Below are positions 21,874 to 33,461 of a DNA stretch of 64,000 nt, one piece after another (position 1 is the stretch's first letter; each line of letters opens with the position of its first letter). A program made the translations under genes and the position numbers. The stretch comes from Torymus aiolomorphi (lineage: Eukaryota; Arthropoda; Insecta; Hymenoptera; Torymidae). The stretch is taken from NCBI GenBank assembly GCA_036365515.1, contig CM070875.1:91466128-91530127 (forward strand), written 5' to 3'. The notes beneath the pieces are model-generated. The model made no database searches, was not told where the DNA came from, and saw nothing but the letters and a program-made list of their open reading frames with translations.

Positions 21874-22654
21874 TCTTTTTTAGTTGTAAATGCAATTATT
21901 TATCAAAACACACCACAAAAGAAATAATATGTTATTATACTATACAATATTTTAAAACGAAAAACTTTAATTTTCTGTGCCAATATAAGTGTGCTCAATT
22001 TGAAAACAATTTGATGTAAACAGTAATAATTATTGACTATTACCGATCAATGCTGAATACTACCGGTCACTATTGGATACGGGTGGTCAACACTTATTAA
22101 CTTTTGTTATTATTTGATATAAGTGGTTAACCCTGGTAAATATTGATAATAGTAAAAATAGTAAAATTTTTCGCTATTTCCATTTACGAGGTCAAAAATA
22201 GGGGTTCCCATTTGAAAAAATCGATTTGACCTTCAAATGACCTTGATCATTGACCTCAAGGTCATAACCAAGGTCACGATCAGTTGGGCCGCTCCAAACC
22301 CTACAACTTCTGTATTTAACACTCGTATGCGTAATTATGGGAATGTTTGGATGCGTTGATTGATTTTGATTTTAAACATGACCATGACCATGACCATGAC
22401 CATGACCTTGACTCAAGGACACATCTGAACGTAAAATTTCCCGCTCTTTCCATTTACGAGGTCAAAAATGGGGGTTCCCATTTGAAAAAATCGATTTGAC
22501 CTTCAAATGACCTTGATCATTGACCACAAGGTCATAACCAAGGTCACGATCAGTTGGGCCTCTCTGAACCCTACAACTTTTGTATTAAAAGTTTTTTTCC
22601 ATCTCCCTTAGTTTTCTAGATATTTGCCTGGTGGTTTTAAAATGGGACACCCGG

Positions 22655-24015
22655 TATATGGCCAGATCTTGCATTTTTAGCTTTTTTGCCTATTTTGAAG
22701 CATAAATAACTTCAAAACGATGCAAATTTTATAAAAAGTGATAAATACACTTTTGCTTGAAAATTTTCTCAATTTTAAGAAAAAAATTACTTCAAACCCA
22801 TTGGAAAAAGTTCAAAGGTCATTTTAGCCATTTCAAGCCTTAAAATGAGCTTTTCAAAGGGATCGATTACAGCTAATGTCAAGCGAATGGTCCTTGAAGT
22901 AGTGTTATATATTCTGAAATATTGCTAATTCGGTCTCAGAGTCATGCAAGAAGCAATTTCCATCTAAAAATCTATTTTATCATAAAAAAACACTCCTAAA
23001 TCAGGTATTATTGTACTCTTCAGAGTCAATAAATTAATTAAATTAACATATAATTAGACCAATATTACTTCTTATGTATACGTATAAAAAATAATTTTTT
23101 CTTATAAAAGAACACTCAAAAATACCGCCTCAGTAGGAGTACATAAGTTTCTTGAAATCTACTATAGATTTTAGCTTTATTATGTGTTAATATAAACGTA
23201 TATTCAGGTTATATGTAACCAAGCATAAAAGGATTACACAAAAGCAAAAAAGTGAATTTACATAACTTCTTTCATTATTGTAAGAAACCAAATTTCAGCT
23301 GGTTTGATCAAGTGGTTTAAGAGAACGTCGACAAAAACTGACAAAAATGGAAAAAGTTAGTGTTAGAATGACGTGGCTCTAACTATTTTGTACATTCAGA
23401 TAGACTGATTCAGCAGGGATTCAAATGTCGCCTTTCACATATAATTTGAAGAGTAACATTCGTTTTAATGCTTATTGAAGGAAACAAATTTCTGTCCTGA
23501 TTCAAATGAATTTTACTTTTTCAGAATTTAATCGAGGTTTGCCCCTCATGTATTATGTGATATAGAATTTCAAAATGAATTTATTTTTTAAAATTGCTGT
23601 AACTTTTGATCCAGACTTCGGCGATAAGATAAAGTTTGAGATGTGAAAAAGCCAATTCGAGACTACCAATTTTTGGCTATAGCTCAAATGACATATTTTG
23701 AATGAGAACATATTCCAAATTTCTGATTTAAAAGATTTCATGGGAAAATTCATGTTCTACGGTAAAATGCAACCAAGAACATGTACTCTATTTTTTCATA
23801 AAATATCATGGTATAATGTAATCAGTAAAATGGCCATAAACATTGAGATTTAAAAAAGAAATGAAAAATGACAAACTGTAACTTGAATATAACTTTTTGC
23901 ACATCTAGTTTTAAGCTCTGAAATTCGGTTTGTATATTTAAAATATAATTTCTGAATTTTTAGTTATGTTAAGGTCAATTTTAGTCTTTTCACTATCCGA
24001 CTTGACGCGAAACGT

Positions 24016-24017
<2 letters not shown>
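22655..24017. other. AT-rich sequence without recognisable genes
   Basis: There is no long frame and no inverted ends. A 66-codon minus-strand frame at 23553-23753 is F/S/K/I-rich and unconvincing. It probably continues the same host intergenic or intronic DNA that the mariner element entered. Confidence 0.5.
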
Positions 24018-24104
<87 letters not shown>

Positions 24105-24317
24105 GGGAAACCGGTACTTTTGAGGATCTATAGTTTTTTTCTCCAGAGTTCGTATATCTTTGACTAAAGAAATAACTCCTTCTCTGCGTTGAAGGTATTA
24201 ATATAAATCCTCAAAAGTACCGTTTCATACCGAAGGAATTTTGAGGATGTCCTCAAAAGTCCGAAAAATCCTCAAAGTATCGAATCCGTGCTGACATAGA
24301 TCCTCAAAAGCTGCATT

Positions 24318-24370
<53 letters not shown>
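24018..24370. repeat. Two TA microsatellites flanking a small inverted repeat
   Basis: Pure TA runs occupy about 24018-24103 and 24320-24370. Between them, ccggtacttttgaggat (24110) pairs with atcctcaaaagtaccg (about 24206). The word tcctcaaaag recurs three times more up to 24310. TA runs on both sides of a short palindromic unit suggest a MITE-like insertion into a TA site. Confidence 0.7.
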
Positions 24371-24373
<3 letters not shown>

Positions 24374-24423
24374 GAGATATCATGTAAAAAATATAATAAA
24401 ATAAAAGATAGACACTTCGTGTA

Positions 24424-25370
24424 GTTTTTCTTTTTCATTTTTAGATTATACAATTCTCACAGTCTTGGTGAATATGTATCATTACGTAGTACAATGAACA
24501 AAATTACAGAAGCACCAGATGAAGATACAAAAAATTGTTAAAAAAATAAAGACTGGTTTTTCTCGGAAAGAGATTCTTATCAAAGGAGCAGCACCAGTAG
24601 TAATGCCAGTAATTTTTCATTACATCGGCAAAGACTTCATATGACAGGCTATCAAGTCGTAGTTCATCTAATGATAATGGTGTTAACTATTATGAAAGTA
24701 TAAAATAACAATAATTAGAAGACTCGGTTAACAGTGATCAAGTGTCATGCAGACTCTTAGTCCCAAGAAGTCCATGACAATGGCAAAAAATGAAGGAAGA
24801 AGTAAGTAAGAAAATGAAAAAATTAATATAAACCACTAAATGTACCACTAAATGTAAAGTATATATAAGGTATACAGCAAAAATGTGAAATACAAAGCGC
24901 CAAATTGCAAAGTTTAGAAGTCAAACTTGAATTTTTTGAACCAGAAAGGTCAATAATGGAAGAAGGGAAACTTTTCATGACTAAAGCAGCTGAAGCATCT
25001 CAACTCGAAAGATAAATTGATTTCTAGATTGGAACGTACTGGAAATTTGGAGCAAGGAATTTCTCAATTGGAAGTGGCCAAAGCTGAGCTTTTTGACAAA
25101 AATCGCTAAATATGAGGCAATTGGAATTGGTGGATTGTGCTTAAACAAGAAATTAATCGATTACAACACGCAAAAGCTCTGGTAACTGCTAAAGAAGGTC
25201 ACTTATGGTCTCAAGTAGAATCAGTTCAAAGAAAATTGGAAGGTATAAAAGAACATGATTAAGAACGAAAAAAAACACTTGCAAATACAAATAACGTGCA
25301 TCACACACTATCTAGATTTATAAATATGCTAGAGACAAAGATGCTACTTGTGTATAAATAGCTGGCATGA
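24424..25370 (+). pseudogene. Decayed remnant of a coiled-coil protein gene
   Basis: Three-frame reading on the plus strand gives protein-like stretches joined by stops and frame changes. Examples are SLGEYVSLRSTMNKITEAPD near 24460, serine-rich DWFFSERDSYQRSSTSSNAS near 24550, and heptad-like LERTGNLEQGISQLEVAKAE near 25030. KALVTAKEGHLWSQVESVQR occurs near 25180. The Lys/Glu/Leu/Gln spacing looks like a coiled coil. A polypyrimidine tract and AG precede the first piece (tttttcatttttag at about 24431-24444), so it may be a decayed spliced gene rather than a processed copy. I do not recognise the parent protein. Confidence 0.4.
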
Positions 25371-25720
25371 CAGACTTTTATGTGCGCAAAAAATTTACTA
25401 TGTACGCAAATTTGTTATGTACGCAAAAAATTTAAGAATCGTAATAAAATGTATGAAAGTATATAAACTCGTACGAATCCTTAAATTAATGTACGAAACT
25501 GTATAAAAGTGTAAGATTCATTAAAACTTACGGAAATAAAACCATATAAAAATGTACAAAAATGTACAAAATCGTACGAATTTTATCCGAAAACTAACAG
25601 TTTCCTACACTTTCCTACATTTTTCTACAATTTCCTACGGTTTTCTATGATTTCCTACATTTATTATTTCCATACGGGAAGATAAAAGTTATTATGTTTA
25701 AGGGAGATAAATAATTATGT
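25371..25720. repeat. Low-complexity stretch of GTAC/CTAC words
   Basis: About 25430-25575 is rich in words like gtacgaa and tgtacaaaaatg. It is followed by tttcctac repeated about six times (25610-25660) in the opposite sense. The word usage resembles the middle of the fold-back element at 59980-62744. No gene is seen. Confidence 0.45.
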
Positions 25721-25883
25721 GTTATGAGGTTCATAAACTTTATAAATAAACTTTTGCATAGAAGAAAATATTAGTGACTATAATGACACGCGAGCATAAA
25801 TATTATGAGGTTCATAAACTTTATAATAAGCTTTTGCATAGAAGAAAATATTAGTGAGTATAGTGAGACACGAGTATAAATAT
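25721..25883. repeat. Tandem duplication of about 80 bp
   Basis: atgaggttcataaactttat starts near 25724 and again near 25804. The similarity extends through cttttgcatagaagaaaat and attagtga to cataaatat or tataaatat. The copies differ by several substitutions. It lies just outside the BEL copy 2 LTR. Confidence 0.8.
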
Positions 25884-25954
25884 ATACTATATAATTTATG
25901 ATACTTATTTGAAATATTGGCCTTGGTTTCAGAAGTATTTGTCAACTTTAAGAA

Positions 25955-26279
25955 TGTTTTGTGATGAATATGGATCGGTGGACTGGAGAGGTTCGAATTG
26001 AAATGCGTTTCGTGTAGAGAGTGAATTGTGAATTTATTGAAGCTTCCGTCGTGCCTCTGGGCGTACAATCGTTGCCGTCTCTCTGGCCGTCGCGCGTGAA
26101 CTACTGAATGTCGGCCGGCACAGCGAGGTGCCGTCAGCCGGTGTCTTGATGGTTGGAGGAGCGATAAGAGAATGACGCGTGGAGAGCTCTCATTGGCGGC
26201 TGGCCCTCACATGTGGCGTAGATAGCCGTGGGAGAGGAAATGCCTTCGACGTCAAATATGAGACTCCGAATTCTCAACA
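25955..26279 (-). repeat. 3' LTR of BEL copy 2
   Basis: This LTR is 325 bp and aligns with 37178-37502 without gaps. It is CpG-rich around 26060-26240. The integrase frame ends at 26314, just inside it. Confidence 0.93.
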
Positions 26280-26313
26280 TTCCGTCAACCTTCGCCAGAC
26301 TTGCGAACGGATC

Positions 26314-27572
26314 TCAATCTTTGACTAGGAGGCTTATGACCTTGGCGATGGGGCGACGTAGCGTAGGGGTGGCCGTGCGAAGATCGACCATGCGGGTGAA
26401 GCCATCACTCCCAGGATGGATGGAGGTGACTCGAACCGAGGGCCACTTGGCTGGAGGCGTGAGCTTATTCCGAATAAGCACTAGGTCACCCACGGCGACT
26501 GGAGGATGAGGCTGTCTCCACTTCATGTGGGACGACGTTAAATATTTGGATGACCACCTGGCCCAAAAATGTTGAGTCAGTTGATTAATCAATAGCCAAC
26601 GCTTTCCTGGTGGGACATTGGCATACGAGAGGTCTTCTTCAGGCACTAAAAATGATAAACTTTGTATAAGAAAATACGAGGGTGACAGGAAATCAAGGTC
26701 AGAGGGATCTTCAGTGAGAGCAGTTAAAGGTCTCGAGTTCAGGCAAGCTTGTATTGGACAGAGTAGAGTAGCAAGTTCTGAGAAGGTGAGGACTTGGTCC
26801 CCAACGACGCGACGCAAGTGATGTTTAGCAGATTTAACTGAGGCTTCCCATAAGCCACCAAGTGAGGTGCACCGGGAGGAGTGAAAGTTCACAAAGTTCC
26901 TTCTTGCGCGAGGGACTTAACAACTTGAGACGAAAATGAAGAAGAAGCGTCAACCATCTGTCTTAACTGCGCCTCTGCACCTATGAAATTAGTTCCCTGA
27001 TCTGAATATAGTTCCTTGCAATGACCTCTACGTGCGGTAAATCGATGGAAAGCATCGATGAAAGCTTCACTTGAGTAGTCCTCAACTAAATCGATGTGTA
27101 TGGCTCTAGTAGCCATGCAGATGAAAATTGCGATATATCCTTTCACTGTACCTTTACCCCTAGTTTCAGTAGGACGAACGTTTATAGGACCGACGTAATC
27201 AACACCAACCAGCACGTTCAAACGGTGAAGAGGGGGTGTACTCGGGCCTTTGGCAATTCACCCATTAATTGAGTGGGCAACTTGAGCGGCGTGACGTGTG
27301 CAAATAATGCATGTTCTGATGACCTTCTTAACTGCTGATCGTCCTCTCACTATCCAATACTGACGTTGAAGAGTAGCAAGTGTCAATTGAACACCACCAT
27401 GAAGAGTGCGATAATGAGCATCCCTAATTATTAATGTAGTAAAATGACAATCAGCAGGTAAGATAAGAGGATGCTTTGCATCTTCTTCGAGAAGAGAGCG
27501 AGAAAGTCGACCGCCTACGCTGAGCAAATGATTTTGTATCACGGGGTTTAACGGTAAGAGAGCACTTTTCAA
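26314..27572 (-). pseudogene. pol: integrase, BEL/Pao copy 2
   Basis: Three overlapping or adjacent frames (27572-27258, 27221-26889, 26892-26314) together cover an integrase. In order they are the zinc-binding domain (HYRTLHGGVQLTLATLQRQY with CIICTRHAAQ), the core acidic residues in VGVDYVGPI, YSDQGTNFIGAEAQL and LGGLWEASVKSAKHH, and the BEL-type C-terminal domain (LSPSYFLIQ, NQLTQHFWARWSSKYL, LVLIRNKLTPPAKWPS). All three catalytic residues are present, but two frame breaks (about 27221-27258 and 26890) separate them. It ends 35 bp from the 3' LTR. Confidence 0.88.
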
Positions 27573-27684
27573 CGAAAGTTTTCCGGTTTTAGCTAATTGT
27601 TGTAGTTCAGGCTTAAAAAAATCATTTTGAACTAAATAACTCAGACAAAGTCTAGTGTTCTCAATCTCAGTAGCACTGACCTCC

Positions 27685-28889
27685 TCAGAAGTTGGAGTGG
27701 GATGGAATAGTAGTCGATTGAGGAACAGTAAAAAAACTAACCACTGAATTTGAAGTCGGCTTACGCTCTAATTTCGAACCGATTCTATGAATGAATCTGA
27801 AGCAATACGAAGATATCTGTAAAAACTTATTTAAAGACGAGTATTTATTAATGAGACTCCAAATTTCTGGAGTATTCTCAACAGAATTTGGTTTGACCTT
27901 GCTAGCGACTAGGGTATGACTAGGATGAAGATTCCGACTATTTATGGTGAAGTTGAGCTCATCGTGAGACCTCATCCACGGCTCATGGCTCTCAGCAAGA
28001 CAGGTGGGACCTTTCCACCTTAGATTATGGGAGGCTAATTTTGAAGGCTCGATACCTCGTGATATATCGTCAGCGGGATTATCGCTAGATCGCACGTGAT
28101 GCCAATACGCGTCAGGTAGCAGAGTGAGAATCTCTGAGCATCTATTGGCTACGAACACGCCCCATCTAGATGGATGGCCCTTTAGGCAAAAGAGCACATC
28201 AGCAGAGTCTGACCATAGATGAATGCTCTCAACGTTTATTGGGAAAGATTCGATGAAACTGTGAGTCAGTCTAGCAAGTAGCAACGCGGCGCACAGTTCT
28301 AAATGAGGTATACTTAGCATTTTAAGCGGAGCTACTCGCGTTTTTGCCACTTGAAGTGAGACTAGAACACTTTGGTTTTGAATTAAGTGCAGATATATGA
28401 CAGCACCATATGCAAATTTGGATGCATTTGCGAATCCATGAACTTCAATAAGTTCACAATGTGGCGTGTATCCACTCCAACGAGGGATCTTGATGTGACT
28501 AATAAAATGAAGATCTTGCAACCATGTTTGCCAACGATTAGCAAAATCGAGAGGAAGCTCTTCATCCCAACTGACTTGAAGAAGCGACAAAGATTGCATG
28601 ATGATCTTAGCGGTAATCACTATAAGGGCCAATCACCCCATAGGGTCAAAGAGCCTAGCTATTCTTCAAAGGACAGAATATTTCGTAAATAGCAACTTGA
28701 TCGGAACGTCTTCGATACGAAAGCTAAAGTAATCTGTATTAGGTTGCCAATCTATATCTAAAATTGGTACAGAAGTTTCTGATGCAAATAACATAATGGC
28801 ATCCGCAGCTAACATACTTGAGGGTAAACACGAGAGTACTTCAGCGTTATTTGAAGTCCACTTACGAAGATTGAGCAGACCTTGTTTAA
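27685..28889 (-). pseudogene. pol: RT remainder, A17-like linker and RNase H, BEL/Pao copy 2
   Basis: Immediately left of piggyBac the minus strand resumes with LLNLRKWTSNNAEVL, the expected continuation of RT. A TGA at 28633-28635 stands where relatives have a tryptophan (DPMG-stop-LALIV). The 315-codon frame 28632-27685 then encodes WDEELPLDFANRWQTW, LIEVHGFANASKFAYGAVIY (RNase H core) and HLWSDSADVLFCL with NPADDISRGIEPSK. RNase H would degrade the RNA template. The protein stays readable over its whole length despite its age. Confidence 0.86.
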
Positions 28890-31800
28890 CCCATTAACGC
28901 CTAAACAGACGATTTTTTTATGCTTTTTTCTACCGCGATTTTAAATGTGAATCCGATTGTAAAAAAAATTGACACAAGTCATATTCGATGTAAAATTTTT
29001 TGAACTTTCGATTGGTACTGTCAGAATTTTGAAAAAAATTTACATTAACAAAGTAGTATTTGTTTATTTAACCAAAAACACGAAATTTCGAATGACAACA
29101 ATTTTTCATTTCATATTTTTACACAGAAACCGTCGTTGGATTTTTATAATTTGTGAATTTTTTGCGTCCATGAAAGCTAACCTTCAAAATCCATGTATAG
29201 ATTTTTTCAAATTCAAGATGGCAGCATCCAATATAGCGGCTTAAAGCCGAAAATTTTTTGCTTATTTCGATATTTTTCTTATTTTTTATTTAAAAAAATT
29301 TTTGATTATGAATGTTTACCAAATTGTGAATACAGGGGTTTCTTTGGTCGCTGGTTACGAATCTGTTATCAGTTTGCACAAATTCAAGATGGCGGATCTA
29401 ATATGGCGGCCAAAAATTTCGAAAATTGTTCAATTTCTATGTAAGTCAGTATGCAGGGGTTTTTTGGGTCGCTGGTTACGAATCTGTTATCAGTTTGCAC
29501 AAATTCAAGATGGCGGATCCAATATGGCGGTCAAAAATTTCGAAAATGGTTCAATTTCTATGAAAGTCAGTATGCAGGGATTTTTTGGGTTGCTGATTAC
29601 GAATCCGTTATCAGTTTTTATAAATCCAAGAAGGCGTATCCAATATGGCGGTCAAAAATTTCAAAAATTGTTCAATTACTATGAAATTCGGTTTACAGGG
29701 GTTTTTAGGTCGCTGATTACGAATCCATTATCTGTTTTTACAAATTTAATATCGCGCATCCAATAAGGCTGCTAAAATAAAAAATTTACGTGATAATTTT
29801 TTAAATTAAGTAAATTTAACGTTTTTAAGTCGCTGATTATACGTTTCTTAGCCATCAAATCACGTTGCCCAGCTCACACCGCGTGGAGGTTGACGTAATT
29901 TAGTGAGCTTTTTTTTTGTTATTTTTTTTGTATTTTTTTGTTTCTTTTTAATTTTTTTCTGTTTTATTTTTTAATTTTTTCGGCATACTTACGAATTTTG
30001 ACTAATTATGTAATACAGAGAAGCATGAAGCACACGAGGGAATATTGCAAGTTTTGCACATTTTTTGAGTTCTTGTTGCACATTTTTTTAAATTTTCACA
30101 GTTTCTCTTTTGGCTTACAGTAACACTTTCGTGTAATTTACTTACTTTTGCTTTTGCTAGGTAGTGTTTTGTAAGTGCAACAGCAAATTCTTTCGTGCCT
30201 ATTTTTTCTTCATGTACTAAATTTCGAAGAACAACTCCGTTAGTCATCGATGATTGAATAAATCTCAAAAACATTAGCCAGGTCCATCTTTAAGCTCTTA
30301 TAAAAGGCATTAAATTGCTGAAATGTAAATCATGTAAATCAATTCCACCCATAAACAGATTATATAATTTGAATGCATGAGGAAAAAGTAAATTTACTTT
30401 TTTCATTTCTTCAAAAGAAAATCGTTGTATTTCATACAAAGGAGTAACTCCTGCGGCTGTTGATAGCATGGATACGGGTTTTGAATCCATAACCGTAATA
30501 AAATTTACACCACTACTTTTTTCATGTTTCACAACATAAGTTCCTTTCTTACTCTTTTTATGTATCCCATTTGTTACATTTATTCTATTGACTCTTGCCG
30601 TACCTGTTGCTTTCAAGCCAAGTCTTCTCTTCAAGTGAATCAATAAATCAGGGTTACAAAAATAGTTATCAAAATACAAATGATAAGGTTCTAACTTTCT
30701 ACGTACAACCGATGTCAGTAACTGTTGGATCAAGAACATTACCACGCGACTTCCTAAAGCACACTTAGTAAGTACAGCTTCTTTATCAGCAGAATAGATA
30801 TTTGAGCCTTTTCCATAGTAAATATCGCAGTCGAACAAATATCTTTCAGGACTAGCAATGCCCTACATTTTACACCCCCAACGTTCAGGTTTATTCGGCA
30901 TGAATTGCAATAAATCTGTTCTTCCATGAAATTTGACCATTATTTCGTCAATTGATAATGCTGTGGAAAAAAACCAAATTGTTTCAAATTTTTCCTGAAC
31001 ATTTTAAGTACTTCTCGAATTCTCCATGCTTTGTTACTATTATTTTTATCTTCAGGTTTATTTAACTTTATTTTTTATTTTATGTTATCAAATTTATCCC
31101 GACCCATTGCTGCTGCAACGGATTCACATAAAAGTAGGGGATCTGAAGATCAATAGTCCCTTTGTGATTTTCTTTTGTTGAAAGTTGACAGTATTATTAT
31201 TCCTATAAAAACATCAAAATTATTTTCGGTAAGTGGATACCCGTTTATACTCATGCTTTCAATGATGTAGCTTTTTATCTCTTTGGAAAAAAATAACTCA
31301 AATAATTGAACGTAAGAATAGTTGCGTATTGCTTTTTTTACATCATTCGAAAGCAAAATCTAATTTCCAAGGCAGTGGACAAGGTTGTACTTCAGTTCCC
31401 CATCTAACCACACGTATTTGTGATCTGGTTCTAATTTTGCTTGATTTTTTGTATAATTGTCTAATATTTGATGATATGAGACTGTAAGTGTATTATCAAT
31501 GTCATGTGAATGAAGAGAATCAGATTCAACATCTAACTCAGTGTCAGATTCAGAATGGGATCCAGAATCAGAATCTCCGGAATCATCTATATCAGGGATA
31601 TAAATTGCATTATAACCCCCGCTTTCGCACTCTTCAAACTCAATATCATGATTGTGAACTCGTTTTTGACGCTTTGAACATTTCTTTTTGATGGGAAAAA
31701 CTTTTATGTACTACTTACATAAATGTTTTGTGTAAAAAGTTTTTTACAAACAAAATTGTAACCAAACGAATGAACTGTTGTATTTTATTTTAGGAAGTAG

Positions 31801-32728
31801 CTGTTATAATTTGCATATGGATAAAAACAATTTTTGAATCAGAAATAAATATAATGTAAAAGATGAAAATTTACATGTAACCTATATAACTTGCACAAGA
31901 AAAATTATTTAAGATAAGTACACATGTAGGCTCATACTTCTCCCTATAAATATGTTTTGACAAAAATTGTATATGTGCAATAGGACATTCAATGTGATAC
32001 AGTATACAATAGTGCATTCAGTAATAAGCAACCCAGAATTTCTTATATACCAGATTTCATCAATATTGAACTAATTTCGACAATTTTGAACGGCATATTC
32101 GATCCACTATGTTGAATTTGTAAAAACAGATAATGGATTCGTAATCAGCGACCCAAAAAACCCCTGTATACTGACTTTCATAGAAATTGAACAATTTCCG
32201 AATTTCTGGCCGCCATATTGGATCCGCCATCTTGAATTTGTGAAAACTTATAACAGATTCGTAATCAGCGACCAAAAAAAATCCTGTATACGCAAGTTGA
32301 TAAATATTCATCATCAAAAATTTTTTTAAATAAAAAAATAAGAAAAATATCGAAATAAGCAAAAAATTTTCGGCTTTAAGTCGCCATATTGGATGCTGCA
32401 TCTTGAATTTGAAAAATTCTATACATGGATTTTGAAGGTTAGCTTCCATGGACGCAAAAAACTCACAAATTATAAAAATCCATCGACGGTTTCTGTGTAA
32501 AAATATGAAATGAACAATTTTTGTCATTCGAAATTTCGTGTTTTTTGTTAAATGAACAAATACAACTTTGTTAATATGAATTTTTTTCAAAATTCTGACA
32601 GCACCAGTCGAAAGTTCAGAAAATTTTACATCGAATATGATCTGTCTCAATTTTTTTTACAATCGGATTCACATTTAAAATCGTGGTTGAAAAAAGCATA
32701 AAAAATCGTCCGTTTAGGTGTGAATGGG
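28890..32728 (-). mobile_element. piggyBac-family DNA transposon nested in BEL copy 2
   Basis: The left end CCCATTAACGCCTAAACAGA is mirrored on the right by CCCATTCACACCTAAACGGA (reverse complement). The flanks are TTAA (28886-28889) and TTGA (32729-32732), matching the TTAA target of piggyBac with one later change. The inverted ends are very long: similarity continues for about 440 bp inward (28890-29330 with about 32290-32728). It is followed on the left by repeated blocks of about 120 bp containing caagatggcgg (29380-29760). The element is 3.84 kb with a broken transposase between. It splits the BEL RT cleanly, so it is younger than that insertion. Confidence 0.93.
30002..31690 (-). pseudogene. 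piggyBac transposase, broken
   Basis: In order on the minus strand: an acidic N-terminal region (31690-31500, with DIDDSGDSDSGS), the DDE_Tnp_1_7 start (31356-31150: FELFFSKEIKSYI, NFDVFIGIIILSTFNK), a segment with SIDEIMVKFHGRTDLLQF near 30930, then 30838-30290. The last piece contains LYFDNYFCNPDLLIHLKRR and LYNLFMGGIDLHD. The catalytic aspartates in SIDE, YFDNYF and GGIDLHD are all present. A TAG near 30866 and a TAA near 30287 interrupt one frame. The C-terminal piece (30274-30002) ends with the cysteine-rich domain (CATRTQKMCKTCNIPSCASC) that binds the transposon ends. The enzyme would excise and insert at TTAA. Confidence 0.9.
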
Positions 32729-33411
32729 TTGAAGAGCTGAATTAATTCATCCTGTTCAAGCGAAGATTCTTCTAAGGAATGTGCACCAGAACGTACATTA
32801 TCCGAGTATATTTCTGATCGAACAGCATCAGCTGCGATCGGGTACGTTTTGCCATAGTCGTCGGTAAATTTCAAGAGTTTCCGTATAGCTAGAAATGTCG
32901 AGCATGCCAATCCATAGGTCACGGTAGTCAGGTGATAAGTTTGAATGGGTTCACTCTTGTCAAAACGCCACAAAATCGATTGAAAGGGTTGATCAACTTG
33001 TTCGAGACCAATTTGTCTGAACATTTTCTCCACGTCAGCTGAAAGAGCGATCTTGTACCTACGCCAGGCACAGATCAAAGCGACAGGATTTTGAAGAAGG
33101 TTAGGTCCAATGTGAAGAAGATCATTGACCGAAACTCCTGTTTTAGATTTACTCGAACTATTAAACACAATACGTAACTTGGTTGTCGTACTAATTTCCT
33201 TCCACACACCATGATGTGGTAAGAAGGCTTGAGATTTGTTAGATAACGAATCAAAATCTGAAGAGAGTGACATATATCCTAGGTCAACGTACTCTTTTAT
33301 GAAGTCAGTATAAGCTTGTTTGAGTTTCTCGTCCTTAGCGAAGTTTGTTTCGAGACGATTGAGTGCGCGTAATGAGGCAGAATGAGAGTTCTCGAGATGA
33401 GCAGAACTCAA
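32729..33411 (-). pseudogene. pol: pol: reverse transcriptase, upstream half, BEL/Pao copy 2
   Basis: This is the N-terminal RT part, with GYMSLSSDF, FLPHHGVWKE, TTTKLRIVFNSSSKS, DVEKMFRQIGLE and YHLTTVTYGLACS, all matching BEL/Pao RT. The catalytic box reads IYSDNVRSGA, where related elements have YVDD, so a key aspartate is replaced by asparagine. The frame runs into the piggyBac end at 32728 just after DELIQLFN. RT continues on the far side of piggyBac at 28889. The mutation and the insertion each abolish activity. Confidence 0.88.
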
Positions 33412-33461
33412 CTGGTCTCAACTTTTCCAGGGTAGACATACTATACATATATTGCCCTGTT

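Larger units (their letters stand above)
19717..22654 (-). mobile_element. Tc1/mariner-superfamily element with long composite inverted ends
   Basis: The ends are CCGGGTGTCCCATTTTAAAA and its reverse complement, flanked by TA on each side (TATA overall), the usual Tc1/mariner target. The element is 2938 bp. The terminal repeats are several hundred bp long and built from repeated sub-blocks. About three copies of a 240-bp unit lie on the left (19790-20520) and about two on the right (22180-22600), each with the hexamer tcatgg repeated. A transposase pseudogene occupies the middle of the minus strand. The internal 30-bp minisatellite is listed separately. The transposase has at least three stops, so this copy is not autonomous. 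Confidence 0.9.

Noticed and set aside
31488..31691. Gln/His-rich 67-codon frame on the plus strand
   Set aside because: It is the reverse strand of the acidic N-terminus of the piggyBac transposase.
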